From NCBI GenBank assembly GCA_963575745.1, contig CAUYUJ010019860.1, forward strand, positions 192,501 through 256,500: a stretch of 64,000 nucleotides of DNA. The letters run 5' to 3'. Under the pieces are notes generated by a model, which was not told the DNA's origin, did no database searches, and saw only the letters and a list, made by a program, of their open reading frames with translations. The translations under genes and the position numbers were made by a program. Origin of the DNA: Prorocentrum cordatum (lineage: Eukaryota > Sar > Dinophyceae > Prorocentrales > Prorocentraceae). Numbering within the stretch: the stretch's first letter is position 1; each line of letters starts with the position of its first letter. Positions 32,637 to 44,160 of the stretch are shown here, one piece after another.

Positions 32637-34570
32637 TCATGGAGCGACAATTGGTTCGATACCTTCGAACGGACGTGGCGGCCTCTCCTTCCCTAGCAGC
32701 TGCTCCAACGCAGCAGAACCACCAGACATCTCAATAAGGCGATTGCGAGCATCAAGGCGGGCAGCGTAGTCTACAAACACTTCGTGCTTGTGCTTGTGGC
32801 TATCCGTCACATCGGGCGTTTGGCCTGCTAGAAGCCATGCGTAAAGCAGGCCCAGGGGCCGGCCCTGGGCATGCCGTGAGTGGCTCGCCTTGCTCGATCT
32901 GGTCTGCTGGCAACGATGGTGCAAGCTGCCTTGGCACTTGCAATACGCGTAGAAGCCACTACTCTTACGATACCAACACAAGCGCCCAACTCCTGGGCAC
33001 TCCCAGGCGATCTCCGCGGGCACAGGGTCTCCGGTGCCAGCAGCTGCAAGCGGTGGATCGGATGCAGCGGCAGGGGCGGGCGCCAGCGGGGGCGTCGCGG
33101 TGCCCCCAATGATGTCATCGACAGCAGGTGATGCTGGAGAGGGCGGCCCTGGGCCATGAACCTCTGGCGACTCTGGTAGCGGAGCAGGAAGGGTGCCATC
33201 GCCGCCGTCAGCACCAACGACAAGATCCATAGCCATGTCTGCTTCGTAGTCTGGAATGTCCAGCGCCTCGGGGCCAGAGTCTGCGTCGCTGTCCGCGCCA
33301 AGGAATCATGGGCACCGTCCATCGACTCGTCGCTCGAGGGAACTTCGGCCTTGTCGTGCAGCGGAAAGACGTCGACGCCGTCCTTGGGCTGGTCAAGGCC
33401 AGGGCCGTCTGCTGAATCGGCATCGTCGGCTTGATCTGCATCGGCCAACGCGTTCGCCCATGGATTCGGCCGTTCTTTTCCTGCCCGCTTTCCAGCTTTT
33501 CTCCAAGGATCCCAAATGACACGCGCTGGTACTCCTCCGCCAAGGCCAGCCAACAAAGAACACTGGACATCAGCAGGACGTAGCCGAGGCAACAGGGCGC
33601 CCGAAGAATCGACTGCATAGAAGCGTACAAGCCACCGCATCCTCTTATCGAGCGACCTTGCCATCTGCACGTCGCCGGCATGATCTCGCACCGCCTCGAC
33701 TCGCACACGTTCGGGAACGATGTTCGACGCGAAGACGGCATCGACGAGGTGGTCAGCACACGTGCATTTCAGGCTCATGAGGCCGCACCTCCACTTGGCC
33801 ATGTCAACGTACCCCATGTGGTACCGATTCACATAAGACGTGACAAAGTCGGCGTCGTCGGCGTCGCAGTCGGCGCCGCGGCGACGCTGTCCAATGAGCA
33901 AGATGGAGATCTCTGCGCACTTCATCGCAGTCCTATGCACACTCCCAGGCCGAAAACATTGTCGAACAACTGCCCAAACGTTATCTCGCAAACGTCTTGC
34001 AAGCTTGCCATGCGCACTGCATGCGCGCGTGCCTAGTTCCCAACAAGGACGACGACCGCCTTCTATGTCTGGCAAGTCAACGTCATCTTCGCGCTGGACA
34101 GCCGCGCGCCAGCGTGCCCATACTGCCCGAAGCGTTTGCAGAAGCGTTTGCATATGAGGGCTTTTGCGGCAAATTGACAAAGCCCTTGCTACTCGCCGTG
34201 ACAAATCCATCGGCCGCCGCGTCGCCTGCACGAACTCTGGCCCAGAAGGGCCACACGGCTGTGGAAGCGGCGCGAACTCTGGCCCGCGCGCCGCAAAAAG
34301 CGGCCCTAATCTGCTGCACACGCGACGAAAGGAACCACTCGAAGGAGACTCGTCATCGATAAAGACAGCCAACGCCTTCTCGCCATCATCCTCCGATCTG
34401 CGCCGCGCTGCCGCGTGAGCCCTCACAACTCTGCGAATTACATTCGGTCCAGCCCTTGGGCCAAGCAATCGCGAAATATAATCACCGCCATGCTCGCCGC
34501 CCAACGCTTCGGCGCCTCGGCGAGCAAGAATCGCAACCTCCTCACCGCGTAGCCGGCTCAATTTCAACAT
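32637..34570 (-). pseudogene. C-terminal part of an anonymous multi-copy family protein
   Basis: An ATG at 34,570 opens LKLSRLRGEEVAILARRGAEAL and the frame holds to about 33,240. The C-terminus continues one frame away in 33,236-32,637. Visible features: an Ala/Arg-rich helical N-terminus; a central globular region (SVHRTAMKCAEISILLIG; YHMGYVDMAKWRCGLMS; SLDKRMRWLVRFYAVDSSG); an acidic Asp/Ala spacer; and a C-terminal Cys/His segment in the second frame (LCWYRKSSGFYAYCKC...HHRC) leading into QGRPLGLLYAWLL. The C-x-C...H-x-x-C spacing suggests zinc binding. I recall the QGRPLG-x-L-x-AWL ending from dinoflagellate hypothetical proteins; this was not checked. One frameshift near 33,240 is certain. 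Confidence 0.5.
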
Positions 34571-35160
34571 TAATTACGACCGCCCAGGACTCTGGACTGC
34601 AATCTCAAAAACCTCCACCCCTCATTCCATTCCCCCTCCTCTCTATTCCTCTGTTCCCCCCCCCCTCCTCCCTCCGTGCTCATGCAATTTCCACGCTCCT
34701 CCTCCTCCCCCTCCCCCGCGTCCTCCCTCATCATCCGCTTCCTCTGTCTTGCTCTCCCCCTCCAAACCTCCAAGTCCGCCCTCTCTACGCCGTGCGTCCT
34801 TCGCCTCATCCTCCCCCTCGTCCTCGCCCGTTTCGTCTTCCCCCACCGTGGTCGCCCGTTGTCGGCGTCGTCGTCGCCCGCGTCGCGGGGCCGTCTAGGG
34901 CCTAGGACCTTGGGAGCCTCGTGGGAGATCTCGGGCTCCTCTTGGGCCAGCTTGGGGCCCTCGCGGGAGCTGAATGGGCGATGTTGGAGCTAGATTGGAG
35001 GCCTCTTGGGCCGTCTCGGACAATCGATGCCCCCACAAGCGAGACCGTTCAAACCCATCCAGCGCGCGAGGAAAACATTCCTAGCGGGCCTCTCGGGGCC
35101 ATCTTGAGATACCCTTGGGACAATGGGGTGATTGGCGGCAGTGGCCAGAGGCTCTGATGA
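34571..35160. other. Pyrimidine-rich spacer inside the gene remnant
   Basis: 34,620-34,850 is CT-rich. 34,890-35,020 consists of loose GGGAGCTCGTGGGAG / CTTGGGCC repeats. It separates two coding relics of the same strand and could be an intron, an insertion or an intergenic gap. Confidence 0.4.
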
Positions 35161-37754
35161 TGTCTAGGCGTGGGAACGCGACCATTCAAAACAAAATGCT
35201 TGGCTATCAGCTTTGACTTTTCTCTCAAGCCCTGTTTGACCGCTGCACTCAAGCCACGGCGCCTCGTACCAAGCACCCCGAGGTCGCAAGCTCTGCCAGG
35301 CCCCGAGCCCCCACCCTGCACGAACTGTCGCCAACTACTTTTGGCGCGGGGCGGTCTCTCATCTGTAAGTTGTCGTTTGTTGCGCCAGACTGGTGGAGTG
35401 CGCTCTTCCATCACCGTAAATCGTTTCCCTATCTGTGCAAACTGATACTCATGTACTTTCATTTTTGAATTCACCCATCTCGCCGAAACGTGATCCACCC
35501 TAGCTATCTTTGCATGGTACGATAACTTCCCAAGAAGGCGTCGGACTGAGGCGCGGCCAACTTCAATACTCACGGAGTCAACTTCGGCGTCCAAAGCAGC
35601 GTTCGCAAAATCTGTGATCACAACGGGCGACCTGGCATCCAATCGTAAGGCCTCGCGGCGATGATCCAAGAACGCGTTCGACCAAGGGCCCAAGCGGCAT
35701 TCAGGCCCGTTGCAGATCTCGTCAGCAATGTCTCCAGACTCAATGAGCAAGGACAGCTTGAAAGGGTAATTCTCATGCCGCCGCTGCAAAGTATGTGCTG
35801 ATACCGACGCTTCCGCCAGCATAATGAACAATCTGGCATTCGTTGCAGAACTCCTATGAGCCAACGGCATGCACCTCCACCTAGGGTTCGAATCAACCAT
35901 GCGCAACACTCAAGAGAAGAAAGACACGTCAGACAAACCATCGAAGGGAAAAAAAAAGCTGCGCGCCAACTTCAACGCCCCTCCCGAACCGCTGGAAGAA
36001 ACCATCAAACGGTTTTAACGCCCATGTCCTGGGTAAAACCAATGTCAATTGTCTCTTGAGGGTGGCGCGCACTAGTTGCCGAACGCCCACCGATCGCTGA
36101 CACCAAAAAGCCCCCAGATCTTGTCCATGGACGGCGTAGTACTCCTGTGGACTGCCTGGCGCAGTATGCGATGCTCGCGGCCTTTCCCTTCTGCTGCCGA
36201 CCGAAGCTGCGTGCGATCCCAAGAACCGCTGGAAGTTCGGATATACTCAGTCTGCATGTCCTCAAAAGGTAACAGCACGCCCTTCAAGCATATCATCGCT
36301 GGCAGCGGGTGGCCGAGAACGAACCAACGAATGGCAACAAACAAGCTCGGTTGTGTAGACCCCTTTTTCTTGCCGATCTCGTCCTTGCGCGCGTCCCCAG
36401 CGGAGAGCCCGAAGTGTTCGATGGCCTGCTCAGCCCCCCCCCCCCCCCCCTATCACACTCTGGCCTTTTCCAACAATCTTTGCGAAACCATCGCGGCACT
36501 TGCTGGCCATCATGCAGACGCCTGACAACGGCGAGCCCCTGCACGCGAGAGCCTGGCGAGCTCGGGCGACACATTGAGCGCCGCCCGGCTGCTTCTCGGC
36601 GCATTTGAGGAACGCATCCTCGAACGGCGGCGGGCGCGCAGATAAAGCAAAACCAATTCAATCTAGCGCTATGCATACGCTCAGCCATTTGTGCCGCGGC
36701 CACGTCGGCAGCTCACAACTGAAGACCATCGAAATCATCACAGCGCGCGCTTTCTTCAAGGCAACCGCGCGCCCACTGCAACATCCGTTGCAGACGTGCA
36801 CGATATCGTGGTTGTCCCACCTGGTGTTGAACATCCCCAGCAACATCGAGCGGCGGCACTGCTTAGACATCTCACGTCCACTGCAGAATGCGTCCAACGT
36901 AACTTTATTATGCCGCAAATCATCTTGGTTTGGCACGCCTCGGCGGTAGTAGAATCGCGATGAGAGGACTTCCCGCGCGCATGACCGAAATGATTGCATC
37001 GTGGCACCCGCTGCGAGGCACCAACTGAAGTTCACGCAACTGCTGGCGCTTGGCTCCAAAGGAAAAGCAACTGTTTTACACATCGCACTGACGGCATGTA
37101 CCTCGCACTTCGGCCTCAAACTCGCAACGGTGAGTCCAAACTTCCGTTCGCATCTCTCGACCGCCCCCATCTGCATCCGTGCGCACCAAGCGTTGAATAC
37201 GGTTGACCCTCGATGATATATCACCAAACTGTGGGTCCGACGCCTTCACTGCGCCATAGTAAGCTTCCAGTGCCACGAGCAACGGCCTGCAACCACAACG
37301 GCATCCGAACGTGAATGCGAACGAAGACGCCGTTCACCGCGGCAAGCGCGGTGCAGCTTCGAGATGTTTGCAATAGTTTGTATGTTCCCCCTTGTGCTGT
37401 GTACATTGTGAACCAACCATTTGCTCTGCGTGCGATCTGAACCTCGTGCGTGGCAGTGTCCTCAATTGCTGGGGGGACTGGCTCCAACGTCTCCATGTCT
37501 CGAGCTGTTGTCTTCGGGGGCGTGCTGTCGTACATGGCCACATCGGTAAAAGTCAACAGTGCACCTCCCTTCTCGATGATGCTGTCTGCGAAACTATTCA
37601 ACATGCGATGGGCTTCCCGACGATGCATAGTGGCCCACGCGCAGGCCGTCGTCTCAATGATGTCTGAAACGTCACGACGGTCATCCGAAAATTGATCAGC
37701 CAGAGCGTCTGCGCTAATGGCGCGCGTGCGCTGCGGAAAAAGAACACCATTCAA
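35049..37754 (-). pseudogene. Central part of an anonymous multi-copy family protein
   Basis: Minus-strand coding relics in order. 37,754-37,240: LLTFTDVAMYDSTPPKTTARD. 37,200-36,658: FGLTVASLRPKCEVHAVSAM, then VNFSWCLAAGATMQSFRSCAREVL, then SMLLGMFNTRWDNHDIVHVCNGCC, then LPTWPRHKW. 36,640-36,480: frame-broken. 36,344-36,072: LFVAIRWFVLGHPLPAMICLKGVLLPF. 35,909-35,160: NYPFKLSLLIESGDIADEIC, VVITDFANAALDAEVDSVSI, SVRRLLGKLSYHAK and SWRQFVQGGG. The order C-x-V-H ... C-x-x-GCC ... WPRxxW, with a D-rich segment upstream, recalls a transposase or large nuclear protein, but no catalytic triad can be assigned. At least four frame changes. I remember this motif order from dinoflagellate gene models; unverified. 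Confidence 0.5.
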
Positions 37755-37777
37755 CAGTTCATTCCAAGACTCATCTG

Positions 37778-38442
37778 TTAATGGGTTTTCGAAGGTGTCA
37801 ATTTATCAACAAATGCAGCGGCCCTCTCCAGAATCACACTTACGCGCTCCTGAACGTTCGCGGCAAACGTGTTCTCATGAGAATCCTCTCGGTGAGCTGG
37901 AGGGGCCGCGCCGAGTGAACGAGCGAGCATTTCATCGCCGCCCATTATCTTGAACAGCATCTGTGATCGCCAACGGCTCGACTGCAACTGGCTGCGCTGC
38001 GACTGGCTGCGACTGGCTGCTCGAACTGGAAGATGCGTTGACACGCCCGTCGCACATCTTTCTTCCGCTGCAAGGGGCCAGAGAAACATTCAGAACGCAA
38101 ACCGTTTCTGGACAGTTCCAATCTCTGAAGTGGAGTGAGGCACGCGTGCGGCGAGGCTGGGGCGTGGGAATCACTATGGGGCACGCAAACCGCGTCTGGC
38201 GGCCCAACAACAAATGCTGGCCCAAGGGCCTGCTCGTCGACCACATCGCCTGAAGAAGCTGTGTCAACACCGCCAGCAGCCTCTAAAACACTCTGCCATG
38301 AGTTCGTTGTCTCGGGTACATGTTCAATATCGGCCACAACGGCCCCCCAAGGCATGGGGATAAAAGAACCACGTCGCGCGCTTGCGGCCCAAATGGATAC
38401 GGAGGAGGACGAAGCAAAAGGAGGTAACGCAGACGTGTGCAC
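37778..38442 (-). pseudogene. N-terminal part of the same family protein
   Basis: 38,442-37,945 and, one frame away, 38,089-37,778 carry low-complexity Ser/Ala sequence followed by FKIMGGDEMLARSLGAAPPAH and VSVILERAAAFVDKL, leading into the 37,754 piece. No clear ATG start is identified. Confidence is low that this piece belongs to the gene. Confidence 0.35.
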
Positions 38443-39085
38443 AGAAGGCCCGTGCTACTACACTGTCACATGAAAACTGCACGGGGCCCTCTTTTGGACA
38501 ATGGTCGGACCCACTCCGCTGGACACCCCAGGAGCTCACGAAAGACGGCGAGAAGTCCAGGAGCTCACGCAAGCGGCGACGGATGGGACGCAACGTGATT
38601 TTACCTACGCCAGAGATCTCACTCGAGAAAATCTTGATGCTCGCGCGCATGGCCTATTGATTGCCCGAGAGATTCCTATGGTTTCCTTACATATTTAAAC
38701 AATGGTTTTACTATGTTTCGGGACTTAGGCCGACGCCCCCCCCCCCCCCCCCCCTGTAGCCACCCCCCGACATCTTAAAGCTAACGGCTGCGCCGTCGTT
38801 TCGGCTGATAACCAATCTTTTGCCTGGATGTTCATAACCCCTGCACGATGTTCCGATGCTATCGCATGGCCAGTGGGCTCCGCCGATGAAACGGGGAAGA
38901 AGGGATAATGCCGTCAAGCATACACTAAGGTAGCACTGAAGGGAGGAGGCTGGCCCGCCGGCCGACGCACGCGCGCGCCGCAGGCTTGCTCCCTCCAAGC
39001 TTCCCTAAAGCAAAAGTTGTAGCTGCGGGAGAGAAACAGTCAGTACATCGGACAGTGCACGCCAGGCAAAGGAGCAGCAAGGGCA
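38443..39085. other. No gene seen; C-run and hairpin
   Basis: Contains a run of C at about 38,736-38,754 and the hairpin ACGGC-TGC-GCCGT at 38,784-38,796. This is the pre-insertion flank of element B. Confidence 0.4.
38784..38796. repeat. Short hairpin, ACGGC-TGC-GCCGT
   Basis: A 5-bp stem with the same CGGC-TGC-GCCG apex as the hairpins in element A, here outside any retroelement. Confidence 0.5.
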
Positions 39086-39090
39086 GGAGG
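39086..39090. repeat. Target site duplication GGAGG (left copy)
   Basis: GGAGG directly abuts the left LTR, and the same five bases follow the right LTR at 56,644-56,648. Five-base duplications are usual for LTR-retroelement integrases. Confidence 0.85.
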
Positions 39091-39287
39091 TGTGAATGGG
39101 GTTGAAGTACAAGGGCACAGAACCCCTGATCCGTTGGTAGAGGGAAGGAGGGATATATGGATGTCTTTCCCTCCTGCACGATCAAAGGTCTGATCGATCT
39201 GTCCCAATACCTGAGCCCAAACGGCCAGGCGCAGGAGAGGTGAGGATAAGGAGTATATATGAGGGTATTACACGGGTTCTATTCACA
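39091..39287 (-). repeat. Element B 3' LTR
   Basis: 197 bp, TGTGAAT...ATTCACA (7-bp terminal inverted repeats). It differs from the other LTR by A/G, T/G, T/C, G/A and G/A. A TATATA word lies at about 39,254-39,259. Confidence 0.95.
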
Positions 39288-39310
39288 CACCCCGTCCCGA
39301 ATCCCGCCCG
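39288..39310 (-). promoter_or_regulatory. Candidate polypurine tract of element B
   Basis: Reading the minus strand, the bases directly before the 3' LTR are GGGATTCGGGACGGGGTG, G-rich and purine-dominated but interrupted. Position fits a plus-strand primer; composition is only moderate. Confidence 0.45.
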
Positions 39311-40012
39311 TGAGGGTAGGACTCGGGAAGAGAGGAAAATATCCCGTCACCGTTTAACTCCACTAATCCTCAATTTGTCAGGCAGCTGAGCTTAAGATCT
39401 GCATAGCTTCAGCTGCAAGGTAAGGTAAGAAGGAACACCCAGGGCCCCAATTCCTTCGCCAAACACGCCTTGGTGCCCCCTCGGTGCGCCCCCCAAAAAC
39501 GCGTCGGCACTCGAGGGCGGAGAAGAATGAGACACGGGTGGGCGGAGAAAGAGGATCTGAGCCAGTTAAAGCAACATCAGAATCTGCCGCGCCTAAGCGG
39601 GGCAGGTGTTGCCACCAGCTCTCTGTCGAGAGCTGGGCATCAGATCATTCTCAACGCAATGTAAGCAAAATCTAAAGAGTAAACGATAAAAAAAAATGTA
39701 TTCTGAGGCCGTGTTGATGAACACGATCGCGTTAAGAAACACGTCTAAATTTCAAAAGCAAATGTCTGGCCAGACGCAAAGTCGCGTTGATAAACACGAA
39801 AAACTGCACATATAAATTCTGTATGTGGCGACTCCCGTTGGCGTTGCTCCTTAGGAGGCTGCCTGGGGCATCGCAAGGATATGTGTGCGTGTGTGGCCAC
39901 TTGTCTTGGATAGTGAAGTGGCCTAAGAGAATATAATAGTCACCGCTCGAGGCGAACTTGTGCAATGATAAAGTTCTAGCCTTTCGAGCGGTGGGCCTGG
40001 CGGCCGACTCCA
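39311..40012 (-). other. Element B 3' non-coding region
   Basis: About 700 bp between the last stop (40,013-40,015) and the polypurine candidate. Short frames only. Contains an A-rich patch at about 39,688-39,697. No feature recognised. Confidence 0.55.
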
Positions 40013-41998
40013 CTACGCGTTGCCCCTCTCGTAGAACCTGCGGTCCCACATCCTGTGGCCATCGTGCGCTGCGTAGCTCGTCGTGAAGGTCCCCCAAGGC
40101 GTCCTCGGGATCCAGTGGCGGGACCACTCATTGTACTGGGTGTCGCGGACGTATGCGAACTCGTCGTTGTTGTCCGTGATGTATATCCAGCATGTGATGT
40201 AGTAGCTCCAATATCTGGGGCCCCACTGGCTGTCCTCTAGGTTGTCGCGCCACCATGTAGCGTAGTCCTCCGTCGTGCGCGCCCTCTTGGCGCGGGGAGG
40301 TGTCGCGGGTCTGCGGCTGTCGCCGCTGTCCTGCCGCTGCGACGCAGTGCCGCGCGGCCCCGCGGGCATGTAGTCCTGCGCGCCAGAGGCGCTGGACCCT
40401 GCAGCGTCGCCAGGGGCATGGCGCGGCGGCGGCGGCGGGTGCCGCGGCTGGCATGGCTCCATGGCATCATCAGAGTGTTGGGAGTATGTATCAGGTTCGA
40501 TCGGATCGGTTCTCACCCCTGAATCGACCCCCCTCTGGTCAGTGGAACCCAAGGCGGGTTCAACAGAAGCAAGCACGGCAAGCTTGCGCTGCGTGACTCT
40601 CTCACGGGTGCCATCCCCTCTGGGAAGGGCAATCGTGACATGTCCGCGCGCCTGCCGCGTGCTTCGGTCGAGTCTGCCTGCGTTCAGCCACCACTTCTTC
40701 CGACCAGCTTGGCCAGTCCTGATGCTGGTCTCGAGGATTTCACAGGCGTCGCGCATGTCCTCAATGGTATAAGCGTTCTTGCCTTTATTGACACGAGCGC
40801 CTGTCATTTGGTGGGGGAACTTCAAATCATTGAGAAAACGCTGAACGAGGTTGGCAAAGGGATGGCATAAAGGCCTGTCGTCCTCACGCTCGCCCATCAA
40901 TCTGCACATGTGTGCAGGAAGGGAGCCAGCGGCGACCCGCTTCTCATGCCTCTTCCTAACAGCATTTGCCAATCTCCTCAGCACGTTTTTCCCATGTCCT
41001 GGAATGGAGCGCTTGCCCATCATTATGACCTGCGCTCCGTCTCTCATGTACCTCGTGATGTCGTCCTGGGAGAGCGTCGTCTTGATCCAGTGGGTTAGCT
41101 TCTGGAAGTATGCCAGGTCGCTCTCGACGGAGGTACTTTTACCCTTAGCACCTACGGCAACAGTGTACTGCCAGCAGATGGTTCAAACGGTACCTTCATC
41201 TGTAACGATCCCTAGAGACAAGAGGCGATCGCAATTCCGACATCGCGCGATATCATGCTGGATATCTTCTGGGGCTCCGTCAATCGTGAGGTGCTCACGG
41301 GATCCCCAGCGAGTGTCCCGACCACGAGCAAGACTGCGGCCGGTCTGGTCCATGGCATCGCGGTTGATCTCGGCGGTCGGACGGGAAGCGATCGATCGGC
41401 TCATTCCCTCGATCTCGATCCTAGACAATCGTTCCCCTGGCAGTCCTACGCGCTCAGTCGTGTCGTTGTCCGCGTTGTCAGTATCACCGTGGCATACGTT
41501 TTCTGTACGAATACGGTTAGCCTCTTCCTGCAAGGCGGACTCGTTGTCGCCCTCCTCGCGGTCGATTCCCTTCTGCTGGGCTATGAGCCGTACCATGGTT
41601 TCCTGATCTGGAACTGCGGATGCAACGCTGCCTGGGTCCTGGGGGATGTCCTGCTCCACGCCTGGGTCCTCATGTGGCGCGGCAGGTGTTTCCACCATTT
41701 CCCTCCATACGGGGAAGCCTGGGTTGCCGAATGTCTGGATACAATGTGTAAATAGATCACGTAACGTCTTGAGTGCAGGATGGTTCTGATGAGTAGCATA
41801 TTTTGTGAAACCACGAAGCTCCGCAATGCTGTCCAGCAATATGATTTGATACACTTTAGAAATCCATTGGAAGACGCCTGTAGTTGATTCCTCGCTGGCC
41901 TCTGGGTCCAGATAGTGTACCAACTTTTTGAAGAAGCTATCTGCACTGCAAATCGGCAAGTCACGTGCCCATGTGTGGGTATGATTGTGATCCAAACA
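40013..41998 (-). pseudogene. Element B 3' coding block, last part
   Basis: One minus-strand frame runs from 41,998 to the final TAA/TGA at 40,013, interrupted by a TGA at 41,183-41,185. It also follows a TAA at 41,999-42,001 without changing frame, so it continues the upstream 490-codon piece. Features: FFKKLVHYLDPEASEE, a Glu/Asp-rich middle, a basic stretch GKNVLRRLANAVRKRHEKRV, LVQRFLNDLKFP, and a Trp/Tyr-rich C-terminus (WWRDNLEDSQWGPRYWSYYITCW). No family recognised and no membrane span. Three different stop codons interrupt this block, which argues against stop-codon reassignment. Confidence 0.5.
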
Positions 41999-43380
41999 TT
42001 ATGTTTCTGCGCTCCATGTTTTGGATCCAAATTGAATCTCAAATCGTAAGTGTGACTGTGTTTTATCCACCGCAATCCTCCCCCTGCCAGTATGCACCTC
42101 AATGATTTGTTTCACCTTTATCATAGGTGAGTCCACCAACAACTCCGACGTCCAGCGGTATATGCGGTGGTCGTAGGATTCCGTGATCCACTTTGAATCG
42201 TCGTCTGGGTCGTAGTCAGGATGGTTGAGGAAGTCCTCTGGCGGGTCGATGATGTTGTCGAGGATGCTCGCGCCGACGTCCTCGTCTGCTTGGATCTCTG
42301 CTGATAAATCTGCTCCCATGTTGTCATTTGCTGCTTTCTCCTCGGCAGTGAGTGGGATGTTTGATCTGTCCACGATGACAGTAACCAGAGGCTCAGCAGA
42401 TTGGCCTGCCTCTTGTTGGGAACCATCGTCTGCGGTAGCAGTATCCTCGGCAGGTGTGGCCACCAGCTCATCGGGATCGGGTGTCCGAGGAGCGGGTGGC
42501 CTGGTCGGCGTACGTGGGATACGTGGCTTATAAATGCTCGGCATTCCAAGATATGGTAGATCACCATCTGTTTTATGCTGATGTATTTTGTCGCGGCATG
42601 ATGATGGTCCTTCCAGCGCAGTATTCACATCTCTTGGGTCGATGTCGGCGCGTACTGGCAAAGCGAAGACAACACCCTTGAGAGGCATGTTTTTGTCGCA
42701 ATACCATCTGTTTACCCATCGTAAACCGTAGTTGAGGATAGGTATTTGTACCGCAAAGAACTTGTCAAAGACTCCGAAATGAATGATTGGGCCGTATATG
42801 TGGCCCTTGTTCATGAGCACCTTGGTGTTGTGATTGCCCTTGGGGTAGTGATTGTCATGATGATAACAATTGGTAGATCCCCAATTCTTAGTGACATTGA
42901 AGTCCCCCATGCGAACATCATTCAATATAGGCCGACGATTCCAATCTTTCTGTGCGATTTTTGATGTGATGGGTCGAAGAGCCTCTCGGCAGTACGACAT
43001 AGCGATCAACCATTCTTTATCTTCTGTATTGTGCTCGCAACTATCGATCATAGCGCGGACCATTTGTTCGTCCAAGGCGTCGGCGTCAGATATGCGGCCA
43101 GCAGGGGTTGCCCCCAGCTGAGGGGCAATCGGTCGCTGAGCCGAAGATGCTGATGCGGACGGCGTCCTTGGCTGCTGATCCATGTCGTGATCCGTGTCAG
43201 CTGGTGCAATCCCAGGAGGGTTATCGATGAACTCCTGCCCAGGAAGAACGGCACAAATTTTGTATTTGCTCAATGGTTGTCTCGCGGCCAATGGCGGATA
43301 GTCCCAGGCCGGGCCCTCCGGCCAAATCTGCTGGCCGTGCTCGTGGCGTGGTTGGAGACGGCGAACTGCAATAACTGCCG
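41999..43380 (-). pseudogene. Element B 3' coding block after the Tpt1-like domain
   Basis: An open minus-strand frame following directly on the ADP-ribosyltransferase end motif. After a disordered Ser/Pro/Gln-rich linker (43,230-43,090) comes a globular stretch (MVRAMIDSCEHNTEDKEWL; DWNRRPILNDVRMGDFNVTK; GPIIHFGVFDKFFAVQIPI), then Pro/Asp/Glu-rich sequence and KVKQIIEVHTGRGRIAVD near the end. It stops at TAA 41,999-42,001, and the same frame continues beyond. No domain assigned. Confidence 0.5.
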
Positions 43381-44160
43381 CTGCGGGAACCACGTCTTCT
43401 GTCATAATAGCACCTTGGGCGCCCAACCAAAATCTGCAACCAGATTTTGTGGCAATCTCCATGTTGATCACCAGCTCGACCTCGTTCTTGTAGTGATTGA
43501 ACTTGTATGATTGTACCGAGGTGTGGGGATTCTGCTGGAACTGAAGAATGCCTCCGTGCGCGGTGATGGTTTATAATACTTGTCTCTCTGAGAAGATGGA
43601 TCGATATAGCCAGGAATGATCCCTGACTTAAGAATGTTGCGCCAAGCACGGAAGGTCGTGCCGTGGTGGAGGTATTTCACGTCTGTCCATTGTAGGCTCT
43701 CCCAGCCCATGTTCCACGGTTTGGAAAGTGGATTGACGCAACTGTGGCCTCCAACACATCGAATGGCAATAACGCTGTTCCAATCGAAACAGCTGGAGTC
43801 GCCTCCTTCGGGGATTGGTTTGGCGTATATCTCAATCCGATTCTTCTACGGGTCAATATGTTTCTGGAACGCGCGAATGATGAAGATCGGGTAATCATCA
43901 TTCCAATCGGGATACCCGTCTTGCTCACCGTCCTTTTTGAAGTGCGCGATGGCCGCATCGGTGGATGGTCCGTTGTGGTTTTTACGCTCACTGAATTTCC
44001 ATTGGACCATATCCTGGAAGGATTTCCAATTACTTGGGATCTTCCAATCACGATCCGTTGTCTTCGGCCATCTGTTGATACGTCGATCGTGAAATTGATT
44101 GATGTGGAACTTCTTGTAGTGGATCTCGTGGCGTAACATCGTCGTGATGTCTTTGCTCAT
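43380..44160 (-). pseudogene. Tpt1/KptA-like RNA 2'-phosphotransferase domain in element B
   Basis: Tpt1 enzymes move the 2'-phosphate of spliced RNA to NAD+. Signature motifs are read in order: SKDITTMLRH (LRH at 44,136-44,128, the N-terminal Arg-His pair), a winged-helix-like stretch, IIRAFQKHID (43,876-43,856; family motif RAxQGHS), YLHHGTTFRAWRNILKSGIIPG (43,674-43,610; family HGT...W..I...G), and FWLGAQGAIMTEDVVP (43,432-43,385; family F-x-S-x-NGV-x-LT-x-x-VP). A TAG at 43,846-43,848 and a frame change near 43,520 break it. Spacing matches the family, with a longer insertion between the second and third motifs. It is embedded in the retroelement's 3' coding block, far from its usual context. 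Motif reading by eye only. Confidence 0.6.
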
